Notes under the pieces: model-generated
Seen by the model: only the letters and a program-made list of their open reading frames with translations
Told to the model about the DNA's origin: nothing
Database searches by the model: none
Source of the DNA: Saksenaea vasiformis B4078
Lineage: Eukaryota; Mucoromycota; Mucoromycetes; Mucorales; Saksenaeaceae
Assembly: GCA_000697055.1 (NCBI GenBank)
Contig: JNDT01002381.1
Span: 1 to 64,000 of the forward strand
Direction: 5' to 3'
DNA length: 64,000 nt
Translations under genes and position numbers: made by a program
Shown here: positions 34,291 to 45,509 of the stretch, in pieces
How the letters are laid out: each line of letters begins with the position of its first letter
Position numbering within the stretch: the stretch's first letter is position 1

Positions 34291-37200
34291 CAGCGCTGCC
34301 AATAAGTGTAACTGCAATACTTCTTCTCCCTTCCTATACGTGAAAATAAAAAAAAGTTAGTCAACGTTATATTACAATTTGAAAGGCACATACTTTTGTT
34401 CCTTCTTCTTTCTCCAGGTCTTCCGTTTCTGTTTCAGACCGCGTAGATTATATTTTTTGTCACCATCAAGCAGTACTGGAGTTGCAGATTTATTGGTAGC
34501 AACAGCCTTCCCTTTGCTATTAAGTACATTAACGATTATCAAGTGTTATACGTTTGATATTACAAGCTTATCCTTTTTGCAACTTTTTTGGAGGCATTTC
34601 AGCGAAAAAGCAGAGGAAGAAATCCCTCTGACAATTTAGAGAAGGAGTTTGTCCACTGGTTTACTTGTATGGTAAGAGGAATAGAAGAAGAATGAGTGCT
34701 TTACTGTGCTTTTCGCGATTGAGTCACATTCTTATATAAATTTTGGATTATCCCTCCCAACCCGCTAGGTACATCAAGTAAGCCAGAAGAAAACTTTGTT
34801 TTGGACCAGGACATGATGAAGTTACACAAAGACACAGGTCACTTCTATCTGTACTTATTTATACTAATATTTTTGGTTGTTAAAAGTACAAGCGATCCAG
34901 GATGAAAAAAGAAAGTAAATTTCCAGAGGATCGCATAAAGATAATGGGTAGTTGCTAGAAGTTTACAAGAAAGTAAACGCTTACATATTTGCTAGGATAA
35001 AGCGTTGAACCTCCGTAACTTAGAGTTGTTGTTTCTGATATGCAGAGTTGATCATCGTGCAGGATCGAATAAATTGCTTTTTTTTTCGAAATGGTCTCAT
35101 GCTGCACGGAAAATCAAGTCATGCAGAAATCGCTAATATTTCTGATTCTGCAACAGCTGATCATAATGTTGCTCAATTTTTCTCAATATAATAATGAATC
35201 CAATTCGTGCAGATTTCTTATGCTAATGGTAGCCTTTACTAGGTATTAAGGACTGAAGCAAGAAGAAACGCTATTTGGAAGGTATACCTTGATCACAGAC
35301 TTAAACAGCTAAAGAGAGTTAAAGCATGAAAGCTCGGCAACAGTTGGAATCTACTACTTTCAATTTTACTTATTGCAATAACTTTGCAAAATAAGTCACA
35401 TCTCCTATTCATAGCACAGCCGAAGCAGGGCTTATGCTGCGGCCTGTAGTAAGCTTTGAATGGAAATCTTCATGACATAATGTCAGATATGATTCAGAAC
35501 AGTTTCCCATTAATTCTTCCCGTCTGTTTTCAACCATCTATTTTGACAAGCTTACCGAAAACAGACACCAGCATACTGTGTATTAGTCTAAGTAGGGCAA
35601 TCGCCGTATGCGTAGCCTGAAGAAACACCTGATTACACAGAGCACCTAACGTTTACAAACATTTACATCTACCAACGATTTCCTCTGTTGAGTTCTTTTT
35701 CAAGGATGACGTTTCCAATCGAACGATCGAACGATAGTAATCGGTTTAGAATTCAAAAATTTTACAGATATCTATGCCTCCGTCCACTATCTTGTTTTGA
35801 GAGACGATATCGCATTTACCGATTTTGGAATGGTTTCTTACTATAAACCTTATGCAAAAGCCATTGTCTATTGTAGGATTCACTCCAACCGTGAGGACAC
35901 TGATTGCTATTATTAAATAGAAACTTCTCAGCAAATTACCAACTGTGATGGACAGACATTTTTTTTTGTTCTGAATGCAAGGAATATGGCAGGTACAATT
36001 CCATACGCCTTTGAAATGCGCAAATTACTATAATGCTAGTAACTGTAGAATGAGTCGGGCTGAGCTGAAACAAAGTCTAGTTTGCATATGTTTTAGATTC
36101 TGGAGTACGTAGATTCTGGAGTACGTTGATCCTAATAATCGCTTTAAAACTCATGTGTACTGATCAACGTACACTCTAAAATGACGCACTATAAACTTGG
36201 TATTGAGACTTGCACTACGGGAAAACATCTTGGAAAAATCTTGGATTTTGTTGGTTTCGTAAGATTTATCCAAGTTCTTGCTAAATTTTTGTTAAGACTT
36301 TTCCAAGATTATGCAATAGTTAAGATCTTTTCCCATAGTGTTGTAAAAAGAAGTCTGAGACTCGATTGTAGATTTTTTTATTCCTGTATGAGAACAATAT
36401 CTATTGCTATTGAGGTCTCTTTCAATAATCGAATTCAGTAGAATGGTGTCAATATTGCTGGTTTGGAACATGCATATATGACATAAGACTCTCAAACACG
36501 ATAAATATCCACGCATATGAAAAATATATCAATTTATTTCTGATACTCTCGAAAAATGGCATATGAAGTTAATATGAAGTATAGTCATATGCAGACATAC
36601 TATAAGTTAACCGCTAAAATTGTAAAGAGTGTGCGTTGTCTTTGTATAGAAATTTACTGAAGGATGATGGAAAAGAGATACAATGAAATATCTGTCATGT
36701 GAGAAACGAATCGTCCTGTACACTAAAGCAGATATGGATATTTGTGCATATTTTTAGGTTATGGCATCATGTAGAAAATATAAGCTAAACCATTTTGTTT
36801 TGTTTGTTCAAGGCACAGGGATACTCGGACGTTGCATATTTATTTGTCATCTTCCAGATCTAAAGATAATTCTGTATTTACAAAATTTCTGAACATTGCT
36901 TCTATTCTTTATGAAACATGATTTTCTACTGCAGCTTCCAAAAGACAGCAGGCCGTCGAAAGATAGTTTCCTTGAAAACTCAAATGGGAGTTCTTTCCTT
37001 ATGCAATTGTCGGATTTCTATTCAAACAATTCATAGAGATATTACAAACTTTTGAACAGCACTCACATGCATTGGACATATGATAAGGAGAAGAGTTATA
37101 CAACGTAGAGAGCTGTAATCGAAAAATGAAGAAGATCTTTTTGAAATAGATTGGATATTTTCTTTGTAGGTATCTTATGGTCAGTAATCGGAATAAGGAA

Positions 37201-37461
37201 TATTGATGTAAAAACTCTTTCTATAAAAAATCGATAATCTAAAAAAGGCCAAACACCGATATCTATCTGACTTTGATGTCACAGACTTATATATCACTAT
37301 GCCCGGTATGCAGTTAAATTTTTGTGTGGGGCTACTGTCACTCATGATTTCGCTCGTATACATGCTATTCATTGTCTTCAGCTTCGCTGTCTCCTGACTA
37401 CACTGGCTATCATTCGTAGATGCATCTCGCATATACTGGAGGTAATGCTGCACATCTGCTT
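34291..37461. other. Interior of the Tc1-type element, mostly unassigned
   Basis: The minus strand at about 34395-34520 codes a basic run (LRGLKQKRKTWRKKKEQK) that may belong to the Fanzor. Otherwise the 3 kb is AT-rich with only short frames. A 90-codon minus frame at 37181-37453 follows the transposase fragment but does not look like the Tc1 DDE domain. Confidence 0.45.
36098..36182. repeat. Fold-back with internal direct repeat
   Basis: The segment tagattctggagtacg is present twice in tandem (about 36098-36126). Its extension ctggagtacgttgatc is matched by the inverted gatcaacgtacactctaaaa at about 36161-36180. The result is a hairpin of about 20 bp arms and a 35-bp loop, possibly a nested small element or footprint. 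Confidence 0.45.
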
Positions 37462-37872
37462 TCAGAGCAAAAACAGTATCTTCATCAAAAACTTTAGCAT
37501 TTTCTTGTGACCTTTGCTGAGAAATGGCTTCTTTGCGATATGACTGTGGAATCCTTGTTCATGAAGCGTTCTGCGAACTGTGCGCTCAATGACTTTAACT
37601 GGTAATGTCTTCGTAATCTCACTTAGCGTTGCGCGACAATTCTTCTTCACTATTCTCAGTAGATTGCGAATATCACGTTGCTTAAATTTTTTGGGTCGTC
37701 CAGACCCTGCAGGTCGTTTGACTGTGTGTCGCCTTTCGTAATTATGCAAGACGCGATATACGGTTCTTAAATGTGCCACAGTCTTATTTGCAATCGCTTT
37801 TGGTTTTATACCAGCTTGAGCAAAAATAACAATTCGAATCTTTTCTTCGTCAGTCAAATGCATAATATACAA
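37462..37872 (-). pseudogene. Tc1/mariner transposase, N-terminal DNA-binding part only
   Basis: The frame starts MHLTDEEKIRIVIFAQAGIK after a short leader, and continues with a paired-like helix-turn-helix (AIANKTVAHLRTVYRVLHNY), the GRPR-like hinge RPAGSGRPKKFKQRD and a second helix-turn-helix ending HEQGFHSHIAKKPFLSKGHK. These are the two DNA-binding subdomains of Tc1 transposases. The frame stops where the DDE catalytic domain should begin, and no DDE-like sequence follows. It lies 40-70 bp inside the right TIR in the usual orientation. Confidence 0.8.
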
Positions 37873-37912
37873 GTTTATGAATATAACAACCTTTGGAAGC
37901 TCCTAATGAAAT

Positions 37913-37939
37913 TTTTGCCAATTTTTTGTCATGTGACTG
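37913..37939 (-). repeat. Right terminal inverted repeat of the Tc1-type element
   Basis: Read on the minus strand it starts CAGTCACATGACAAAAAATT. It is followed on the plus strand by TA, and the Tc1 transposase ATG lies about 40-70 bp inside it. Confidence 0.8.
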
Positions 37940-37941
37940 TA

Positions 37942-39938
37942 CTTCATCTGCAAGTTAAAACCTAGACTTCATTCAGCTAACTAACAACCGGTATTTTGGA
38001 ACTAAGATAACGGATAAATTCCCACGATTTTGATATTCTTGAGCATGTGCTAGTCTTGTGATCTGTGAGATAAAGACAATTATGATGTCCACAATCGCTG
38101 TTTTGTCCAGATCTGTTTATCATAAGGATCTTCATACGTCGTACATAGATGCATAAAGCCGAACGCGGTCAGGCCACCTCTCGAGAACGCATGCATGACA
38201 GCGTCTGAGGACAATTACTCTATATTGCTCCTATATGATTACTGATATGTGTGAATTTATCAATTCACAGTTACTGTAATACGCTTTATTTTTGTTATAG
38301 ATTGTATTCCTCACCTCCAAAATGCTATAGTCATATTTTCTGACTGGAGCTTGTAGATAGCACTACATAATCTGTTTGACTGCCAATATCGTCAGACCCA
38401 TGGGTTATCTATTGAGCATCCGTAGGCAGTATCTTATAAAGTTTTCAAGATTCGACTATGGCATTGTTTCGTCGCAAGGAGTTAGTACCAGCCAGTCGAG
38501 AAGAAGCTTTGAGCTAGCTTTGCTATCTGGCTGTTGCGTTTCCGCTCGAGGCTCTCTTCGTTATGACTATATATACTTGCTCAGTATTCATTGCGGAACA
38601 AGACAAGCGAGGTACAGCCAAATTTCCCCTGCGAAGAGTGGTTCATCTTGGGTTCGCTTAGGTGGAGACTTGTCTATTGCTCACATTTGACCACACATCA
38701 CACCAGTGTAACTTTATTCTGCTATGTATTGTCGCTGTGCGCCATTTCTTCTTTGGAATTAGAAGCAGACTTGGATAGTCAGTTATTTTATCTGTTGCAC
38801 ATTCTACTTCAATGTAGCCTCTCCGGGTTACTGAAAATCATTTCTTCTTTCGTAGGTTTCTTTGCTCTCTCGGCATAAATTACTTTCAAAAATGGTCAAA
38901 AACGAATGTGTGCCGCATTCACTAGTAATAAGCTTCCTGCACATTAATATGCACTTAGAAATGCCAAGGTCACTATTTGATAGCACGAAGTATGAACCAC
39001 TCTTTCAACGACAAGGCTGCGTAATTCGCAGAAGAAAGGTAAGGATCCCTAGTATCAAAAAGCCACAATCCAGCAACTTAAAGCGTTTACACTTTACCCA
39101 CTATGGGAAAGCTGGTTCCTGCTGGAGTACTTTCGCTTACGTAGAAAGTAGTTAAAGGAATTGTACGAACTTAGTTCTGATTGCCCGCTCTCCACTCAAG
39201 GAACCAAATTCTCGCCAAGAATCAATGTTGCTTCCTTTGCTGTCCGCCCTTCTTCGATTTTCCAGCAGCCAGAGTAAGTGGCATATCTCTTTGTCCTGGA
39301 GCGTGTCGAATATGGGTCCTGATTTAGTTCTGGATATTTCTCTAGGACCCAAAGGCTATCTGCCAAAGTTCCTTACCCATTGTCTTCCCTAGAAAGATCC
39401 ACTTTCATCAAAGTGCGTACACGTACGAAAAAATTCATCTGTATTCCTACTCTTATATTATCGCCGTTATCTTGTAGTAGCCTGTGTACGCACTTGTTTG
39501 TCTGCTCATCCAGCTCTGCGTTCCCGTCTCTACGTTTGACAAAATGCCACTGCATATATTCCAGTAAATTGTTTTCGTCACTCATTCAATTATTTATTGA
39601 ACCCTCGATATGAAAGAAATGGCCACAAAGAAAGCTTATCGTCAGGAGAACTAGTTTCCTGGCGAAAAGCAGATCTTGTGAAAGGTAATCGATAATCACA
39701 TTGAGCAATGATCGGTAACATGTTTAGTAAGCCGGTCAGGTGGGTTAGAAATCCGCTTTTGGGCGGGAAGAAATTGATGTACGCGACTTAGACAATGCTC
39801 GTAATGACAGCGTTCTTATATGGATACGTATACACATGTATTTATGGTTATTTTTGCGGGGAAATCGATATAATGATGAGTCTACGAGGAAATGGGTACT
39901 GCTAAACCTATGCTGTAAATAGCTACGGTTGCATCTTC
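37942..39938. other. Stretch without a confident gene
   Basis: Several open frames of 60-105 codons (plus 38376-38690, 38591-38878, 38862-39155; minus 39152-39352, 39373-39585) carry no motif I recognise. The two minus frames could be exons of one protein (KVDLSREDNG running toward LEKYPELNQ in a shifted frame), but this is not supported by clear splice sites. Confidence 0.4.
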
Positions 39939-41965
39939 TCATTTTTTTGTCTCCGTTGAAACTAAATGGCAGTTTTTCAGGAAGAGCGTGGCAATAAATG
40001 CAATAACGGAACAGAACATAGTGTATAAGAATGTCGTATGAATAGAATGTTGAAGGGCATCCAGGACAAGTGTTTGTGTTTCCACGGGTAAAGTGCGAAT
40101 CTTTGTAATGGAAGTACGAACGAATTTTATAATCTGTCGCCATCGATGTTAAGTTTGTGTGATCACAGAAAAAGGAAAAAAGAAAGACTTACTTTCTCCG
40201 CTTCTGGGCCTCGAATATTTTCTGTAAGAGCTTTCTTGAAATTTGCCTGTAAGATAGCTGCGGCAATGGTGCTTCCTGATAACCAGCCGTTTGATCGACA
40301 TAGGAAAAGTAAGGATGTGGCCGACGCAGTATCTATAACGTAATTTTAGTGTTATAGCATTGAACAAAGTACATATACCTCGTTGCGAGATATCTGCCAC
40401 AAGAGCTATCATGGTGGCCACAATGACTGTACCCATGCAGTAACCTTCGAGGTTCATCGACAATATCATTCTCCACAAATAACTAGTGGGACTCCAGCTA
40501 TAGTACGTTGACACTGCTAGCATATGTACTACCATGATCCCCATCAAGTAGCCCTTGTATTTGCCTTTGATTCTTAAATATCTTCCTGCAGACCAGCAAC
40601 CAGCAGCAACCATGGCTGTGCGAGGCAAAACCCATACACCGGCAGATGATGCATTGTACCCCATTACACCCTAATGCATTGATGAGGGTAAATAAGAACA
40701 ATCGATCAGTAACTCCGCAAGGGTACGGTACACAAGGTTGGTTACCATGAAGAATTGTGGGACCAAGTAAATACTGGTCATTGCTCCAGAGGCGATGAAA
40801 AAGTTGTTAACACAAACAGCGGCAATATTGCGGTTTGTGATAAGCTCTCCAGACAGCAACGGGTTGGTCGCCCAGTTGAATTCGTAAAATCCAAAGGCGA
40901 TGAAAAAGAAGGCAGCGCTGGTAAGCAAAACGATGATCAGTGGATCTGTCCAGGGGTGGGTGTTTCCACCCAAAGACATGGCAGTGACGAACGAAACATT
41001 TGCAATTAACATGGTTCCTGCGCCAACAAAATCAATTTTCCGGAGCTTGGCGCGGAGGTTCCTCCAGGGTACATTATCTTTGTCAAGATTGTAGTTTTGC
41101 AGCTTGTAAATGTAGATAAAGATAATAATCAAGCATGGAGGTACGTTAAGATAGAAGCAGTACCGCCATCCAAGAGTATCGCTGATGAGGCCGCCCAAGG
41201 GTGCACCCAATGTGGTTCCAACTGTCTGAGACATGTTTACGTAGGACTGATACTGGCCGCGTTGACGGAGTGGAAACAGGTCATGAATCACAACAGCTGC
41301 CATAGTCAGCAGTCCACCGCCACCAAAACCCGCAACAGCCCGAGCGAGAGCCATCTGGACCATGGTCTGTGCTGCGCCGCACAACCAAGATCCAATAAGA
41401 AAGAATACAAGGATCGTAACCAACGTTGTCTTCCGTCCGAATATGTCCGACAGCTTGCCATCTGATTAAACTTTTCGGTAAGCGATCTTTGCGACTAGTA
41501 TGCTTACACAAAGGTTGTAACGCTGATGTACTAAGCATGTATGAAGTGAGAATCCAAACGGATAAATTGGAACTGTTCATTGGGAGAACAATTATCAGTA
41601 CTGCAATCATAGCATGGTGCTAGTATAAATTCACCTATGGTATTCAGTACCGATCTCGTTAAATATGGTGGTTACTATAGATGTATCTAACGATGCCAAA
41701 AAGGCTCCCGTACACAAACTCGAGGCTAAATTAATAACAGAAGAGTATATGGATATGTATAAAAACAAAATTAAGACACGAGCTCTTACCAGAGAGCTAG
41801 GGTGAACAGACTTATATCGCCCAAGCTGCCTTTGGTATGCTCGTCTGCATGATCCGCAGAGTGTTCCTCAGAAGGTATTCGAATTGTGGTAGAGGCAGTG
41901 CCATAAGATTCTGTTGGATCTACAAGCCGATCCGTCTCCTTCCTAAAGGGCTCCTGAGAAGTCAT
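39939..41965 (-). CDS. MFS transporter, DHA2 family (vacuolar basic amino acid / drug-type)
   Basis: The start at 41965 gives a hydrophilic N-tail (MTSQEPFRKETDRLV...). After introns come GAFLASLDTSIVTTIFNEIG (TM1 with the LDxTIV-like motif D), WILTSYMLSTSALQPLCGKL and GKLSDIFGRKTTLVTILVFF (motif A), ARAVAGFGGGGLLTMAAVVI (motif B/C region), QTVGTTLGAPLGGLISDTLG and WRYCFYLNVPP. The third exon group has VMGYNASSAGVWVLPRTAMV and the last exon ends FIATLFLKNCHLVSTETKK at TGA 39939-39941. About 14 hydrophobic segments are expected. The WRxxFxxNxP and the LDTSIV motifs fit the fungal DHA2 group that includes vacuolar basic amino acid permeases and multidrug exporters; the substrate cannot be told. 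At least six short introns, no obvious lesion. Confidence 0.85.
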
Positions 41966-43600
41966 AAAGAGAAGAGTGGAAAAAATCGGCATGGAGACAT
42001 TTTTAAGTATGAGATGGTAGCCGAAAGATCGGACGCCAGTCACCGCATTGCATCTCGTTCTTGTATGAGCCAATAACAACACTTATGGGCAATGGTTTTC
42101 CCTGTTCCCAGCTGAGCCATACGGAGACCTGCCCGTGTTCCCCAACATAGCCACTGACAGGATGATCAATTACCATATTTGATAATAGTTCTTGCTTCGG
42201 GGACATATGCGAAGGTTGTAATCATAATGCTTCAAGTTAATCTACTCAGCGGCATTAAATTCTGCTCCACACCTAACAATAAATAGAGGCTCAAGAAACG
42301 AAGGGCTCTCCACACTGAATTTTCTTTTAAAAAAAAGCATTGAATAAAATAAAGCTCGTTCATGGCATTTTTGCAACCAGTGCTGCATATCACCAGCCCA
42401 ATGGTATGAAACATAGTTAATGATATGCAAAGATATGATCGAATGTTAATTCGCGGACTTGGGCATCTTATGCAGTCTAATCGCTGAAAGGAACTATCCA
42501 AATGGAAAATTCTCAAATAGATCGGTGATTCTTGTATCTAACGTCATGCTTGTTCTCGGTTTGAGATATATTCTTTTAAGATGAGCGAGTTGATGTTTGG
42601 ATGCAACATTTGTTCGATCCTTCGGTAATAACCATCATTTTCTACTTACGTACGGATACAGCAGAAAGGCCTACACTCGCCTACTATTATCCATCATTAT
42701 ACGTTGTGCCAATGCTAACTTGACCTTCATCATTGAAGACGCGAATTGGGAGATTCGTCAGCCCTTGGATCATCATCGTGCGATAACCATGCTTAGGGAC
42801 CGCCGAGGTTGTTTGCTGTACAATATATTCGTTGCTCACTGAGAGCAGTCCATCCGTTGAGACTTTCCCCGGTTTTACTTGTACTTTCTAACGGGGAGCG
42901 AACAATGTGTACTACTACATAGCATTTGCAAATACAATGACAAGTGGTCAATCAAACAATGAGCAAGTCCTCAGACGTCTTGCAGCGAACACTTGTATAG
43001 GGGATTCGTTAATGTGATGGCTGCGATTAAAATTGCGAACATCAATCCACCTTACAATTCAACGGACCATTCCACAATCGCTCATACCACAGATCTGATG
43101 AATAAAGGAACACGAATGTCAAGTTAGTCGTTCTTGTTCATTCGTGCTGATCATTAAAACCAAATCAAACAGCAACGTCTGCCCTTAAGAACTCTAATAT
43201 TCGTGACCGTTAAACTATTCGTAAACAGATACTACATCGCTTGTCAGTAAAGCTACTTGCTTTTACTCAAATCGAGCAGGCCGAGGAATTCGTTTAGCGT
43301 TCTTCGACTTAGCGAGGTATCAACAGCTGGAGTCACAGTAACTCAGGTACACGTTGCGTCCACCTTTGCATTTGCAGAATTATTTTCGAGGACTATTCTA
43401 GTTGAACTAGCAGTTCTTAGTACTCGACCATCATAAAGTTAGGAGACTGCCAGCGGCATTAACATGAATAAAGATTCGTTCTGGTTTTGGAATGGTTTGC
43501 GAACAATTCAATGGCTTTGTTTGGTGTATTCCTCTTCCACTACATAACCTAGGAGCTATAAACCGTAAGGAAAAGCAGTATTGTTAAATGTATAAATTGA
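41966..43600. other. Stretch without a confident gene
   Basis: Short unmatched frames only. The left 200 bp should hold the transporter's promoter. No repeats were recognised. Confidence 0.45.
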
Positions 43601-43614
43601 ATGGAGATAGCGCA

Positions 43615-45500
43615 AGTGGAAAGCATTGGTGAGTACTAGATGGCTCGTATACAGTAACGTGAGCATTCTTTAGTTATGCTGAACCAGATTAGAAAAATTT
43701 GGAGAGGTGAAACGGAAGAAATTAGAGAGGAACGAGGATAGAAGGTCGAAGATGCCCAATACTTCTCAGGAAAATGCAAACTGGAATTCGACGAAGGAAA
43801 CAGAAACTCGCGAAAATTACGGTGGAATGGTCCGAAGTCTCCTGCATCCGAGCTTACAATGAAGGTTACCAGAGAACACCAAATAAGCTTTATCATCTCC
43901 TAAACGTCACTGGAAAGCAAATCGGTGCACGGCACAGTAATGAGCAGCAAACTCATTTCAAGTAGACACACGTAACTGTTGATTAGCGCTGTCAAAACGC
44001 AGTATTGTCAGCAAAAAGACAGATTATTTCTTTACGGCGGAAAAAGCACAAGGACGAAACAGGAAGACGTTTAGGGGAATACAAATCCCCGCGTGGCACG
44101 AAGAACTTTAGTACAACTGTTCTCTGCTCAGCATTCTTGTTTCCCTTATGTCTAAACAAAACGATATACCAAGTTCAGGTAGGATATCTTACTGCATCCC
44201 AGCTAACATAACACTAAAATGATGTATTCAGAGCCGTTCTTGTATGCTCGGGTATCAATGCCAGGTCCTAGCGTTGAGGCTGATTATGGCACAACTGCTC
44301 GAAATTTAACAGAGCAAGAATTCATTTCGCATGATCCGAACAGCTCATTGCCAGCTTATACTCCTTATCAAAACAGCGACGAGGGAATTAACATGCAGGA
44401 CACAGATGAGGAAGTCAATGATCTTGTACAAAGGCTGTATCGACTAAACACGCCTCCTAAGTTCATATATCATATCCGTGGTACGTAAATAATATGACAT
44501 AACGTATCTACTGATAGTAAAACAGGGTACCACGAGGAGAGGGAGATCACCCATGTAACTGAACGAAAGGATTCTAAGGTGAAGGAATACGACAAAATCA
44601 GTACCCGTACAACCAACGATTTTGAAGTTGACTTCGATCTCAGCCACTGGATGCTACCAGATGGGATTACGGTGAAACCAGATCCGACGACTGGACAGAT
44701 GAAGACCTTGCAGAAGATTTGCACTGAATACAAACAATCCAATTCGAGTTTTAAGAAGCTTAAAGTACCAAAAAATGTTAAATGGGATCTTACATTGGTT
44801 GATAGAGGTACCAGAAGTGGAAAAATTAGTTCGATTCATTCATTCATAGCTCGACAGCCGTTCAAGCATCCATCCGTTCTCATGGCTATCAAGGAAAGAT
44901 AGTGATCACTCACAAGATCAAGAAAGATAAGGTCGTTGTCAAAAATATGGGCTTGGGCCGCTACCTGACAGGCTTGGAATTTTTCAAAGACACTTACATC
45001 TTCATATTTGCTTTTTTTGCGATTTTGGCTTTCAGCTCCGAAGTAGCTAGAGCCTCTGCAGCAGACAGTTACTTGGAAATGATCTGTTTTATTTTCCCCA
45101 TCCCGTTGATCCTATTTATTGTATATCGCATGTTACACAAAACTTTTGGCTACGATGCGTTGACGAGTGAATGGATCATGACAGTCTCCGAATACGATTG
45201 GGTCAGCCAACACAGCGAAGAAATCGTAAACCAAATACCTATAGCTTTACTCTTTAAGGGGAATCATTGTACTTGCTGCTGTCATGCTGCAAATTAAAGA
45301 TCAATATCATTTTCATTACATACTTCGGCCTTTTTTTGACACAAGTTGATGTTTACGATTATGTAGCCTTCTTCATGTCAGATATAACCTTTCTGCTTGG
45401 GACTACAATATAAGCTGACGCTATTATGTGGCGAATGGCTTACCTGGAAAGATCTCTCTATCTACCTATTGCGATATATTCGATTGGTGAAGAGTTAAGT
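43615..45500 (+). repeat. Tandem duplication, copy A (about 1.9 kb)
   Basis: From a block starting near 43630 (gtactagatggctcgtatac) to near 45420 (ttctgcttgggactacaata), the sequence parallels 45530-47350 with many substitutions and small indels. Upstream non-coding sequence, coding exons, introns and the 3' flank are all duplicated, so the event copied a whole gene with its promoter. Confidence 0.85.
44219..45297 (+). CDS. Unidentified protein with two C-terminal membrane segments, copy A
   Basis: Exon 1 (44219-44480) encodes a soluble N-tail with a PAYTPY motif. Exon 2 (44526-44807) contains TTNDFEVDFDLSHWMLPDGI. Exon 3 (from 44858) contains SIRSHGYQGKIVITHKIKKD, then two hydrophobic stretches (IFIFAFFAILAFSSEVARAS and EMICFIFPIPLILFIVYRML). 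Introns 44481-44525 and 44808-44857 keep the frame. Beta-like sequence before the membrane pair suggests a cytosolic domain anchored at its C-terminus. Compared with copy B, an extra base near 45234 shifts the last 20 or so codons (NQIPIALLFKG instead of NQYLKLYSLRE), so the C-terminus is altered. I do not recognise a named family. Confidence 0.6.
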
Positions 45501-45509
45501 CATCAGAGG

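Larger units (their letters stand above)
33724..37939 (-). mobile_element. Tc1/mariner-type element carrying a Fanzor fragment (4.2 kb)
   Basis: The left end (33724, CAGTCACCTGACAAAAAATT) and the reverse complement of the right end (37939, CAGTCACATGACAAAAAATT) match at 24 of the first 26 bases. TA stands directly outside each (33722-33723 and 37940-37941), as expected for Tc1/mariner insertion. Next to the right end lies a Tc1-type transposase N-terminus on the minus strand. Next to the left end, also on the minus strand, lies a Fanzor/TnpB C-terminal coding fragment. The transposase catalytic part is missing, so the element is dead or was mobilised in trans. It could also be two nested relics whose ends happen to pair. 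Confidence 0.7.

Noticed and set aside
37181..37453. Continuation of the Tc1 transposase catalytic domain
   Set aside because: The 90-codon frame following the helix-turn-helix part has no DDE-type motifs (no W-x-x-V-x-x-x-D-E) and is unlike the family.
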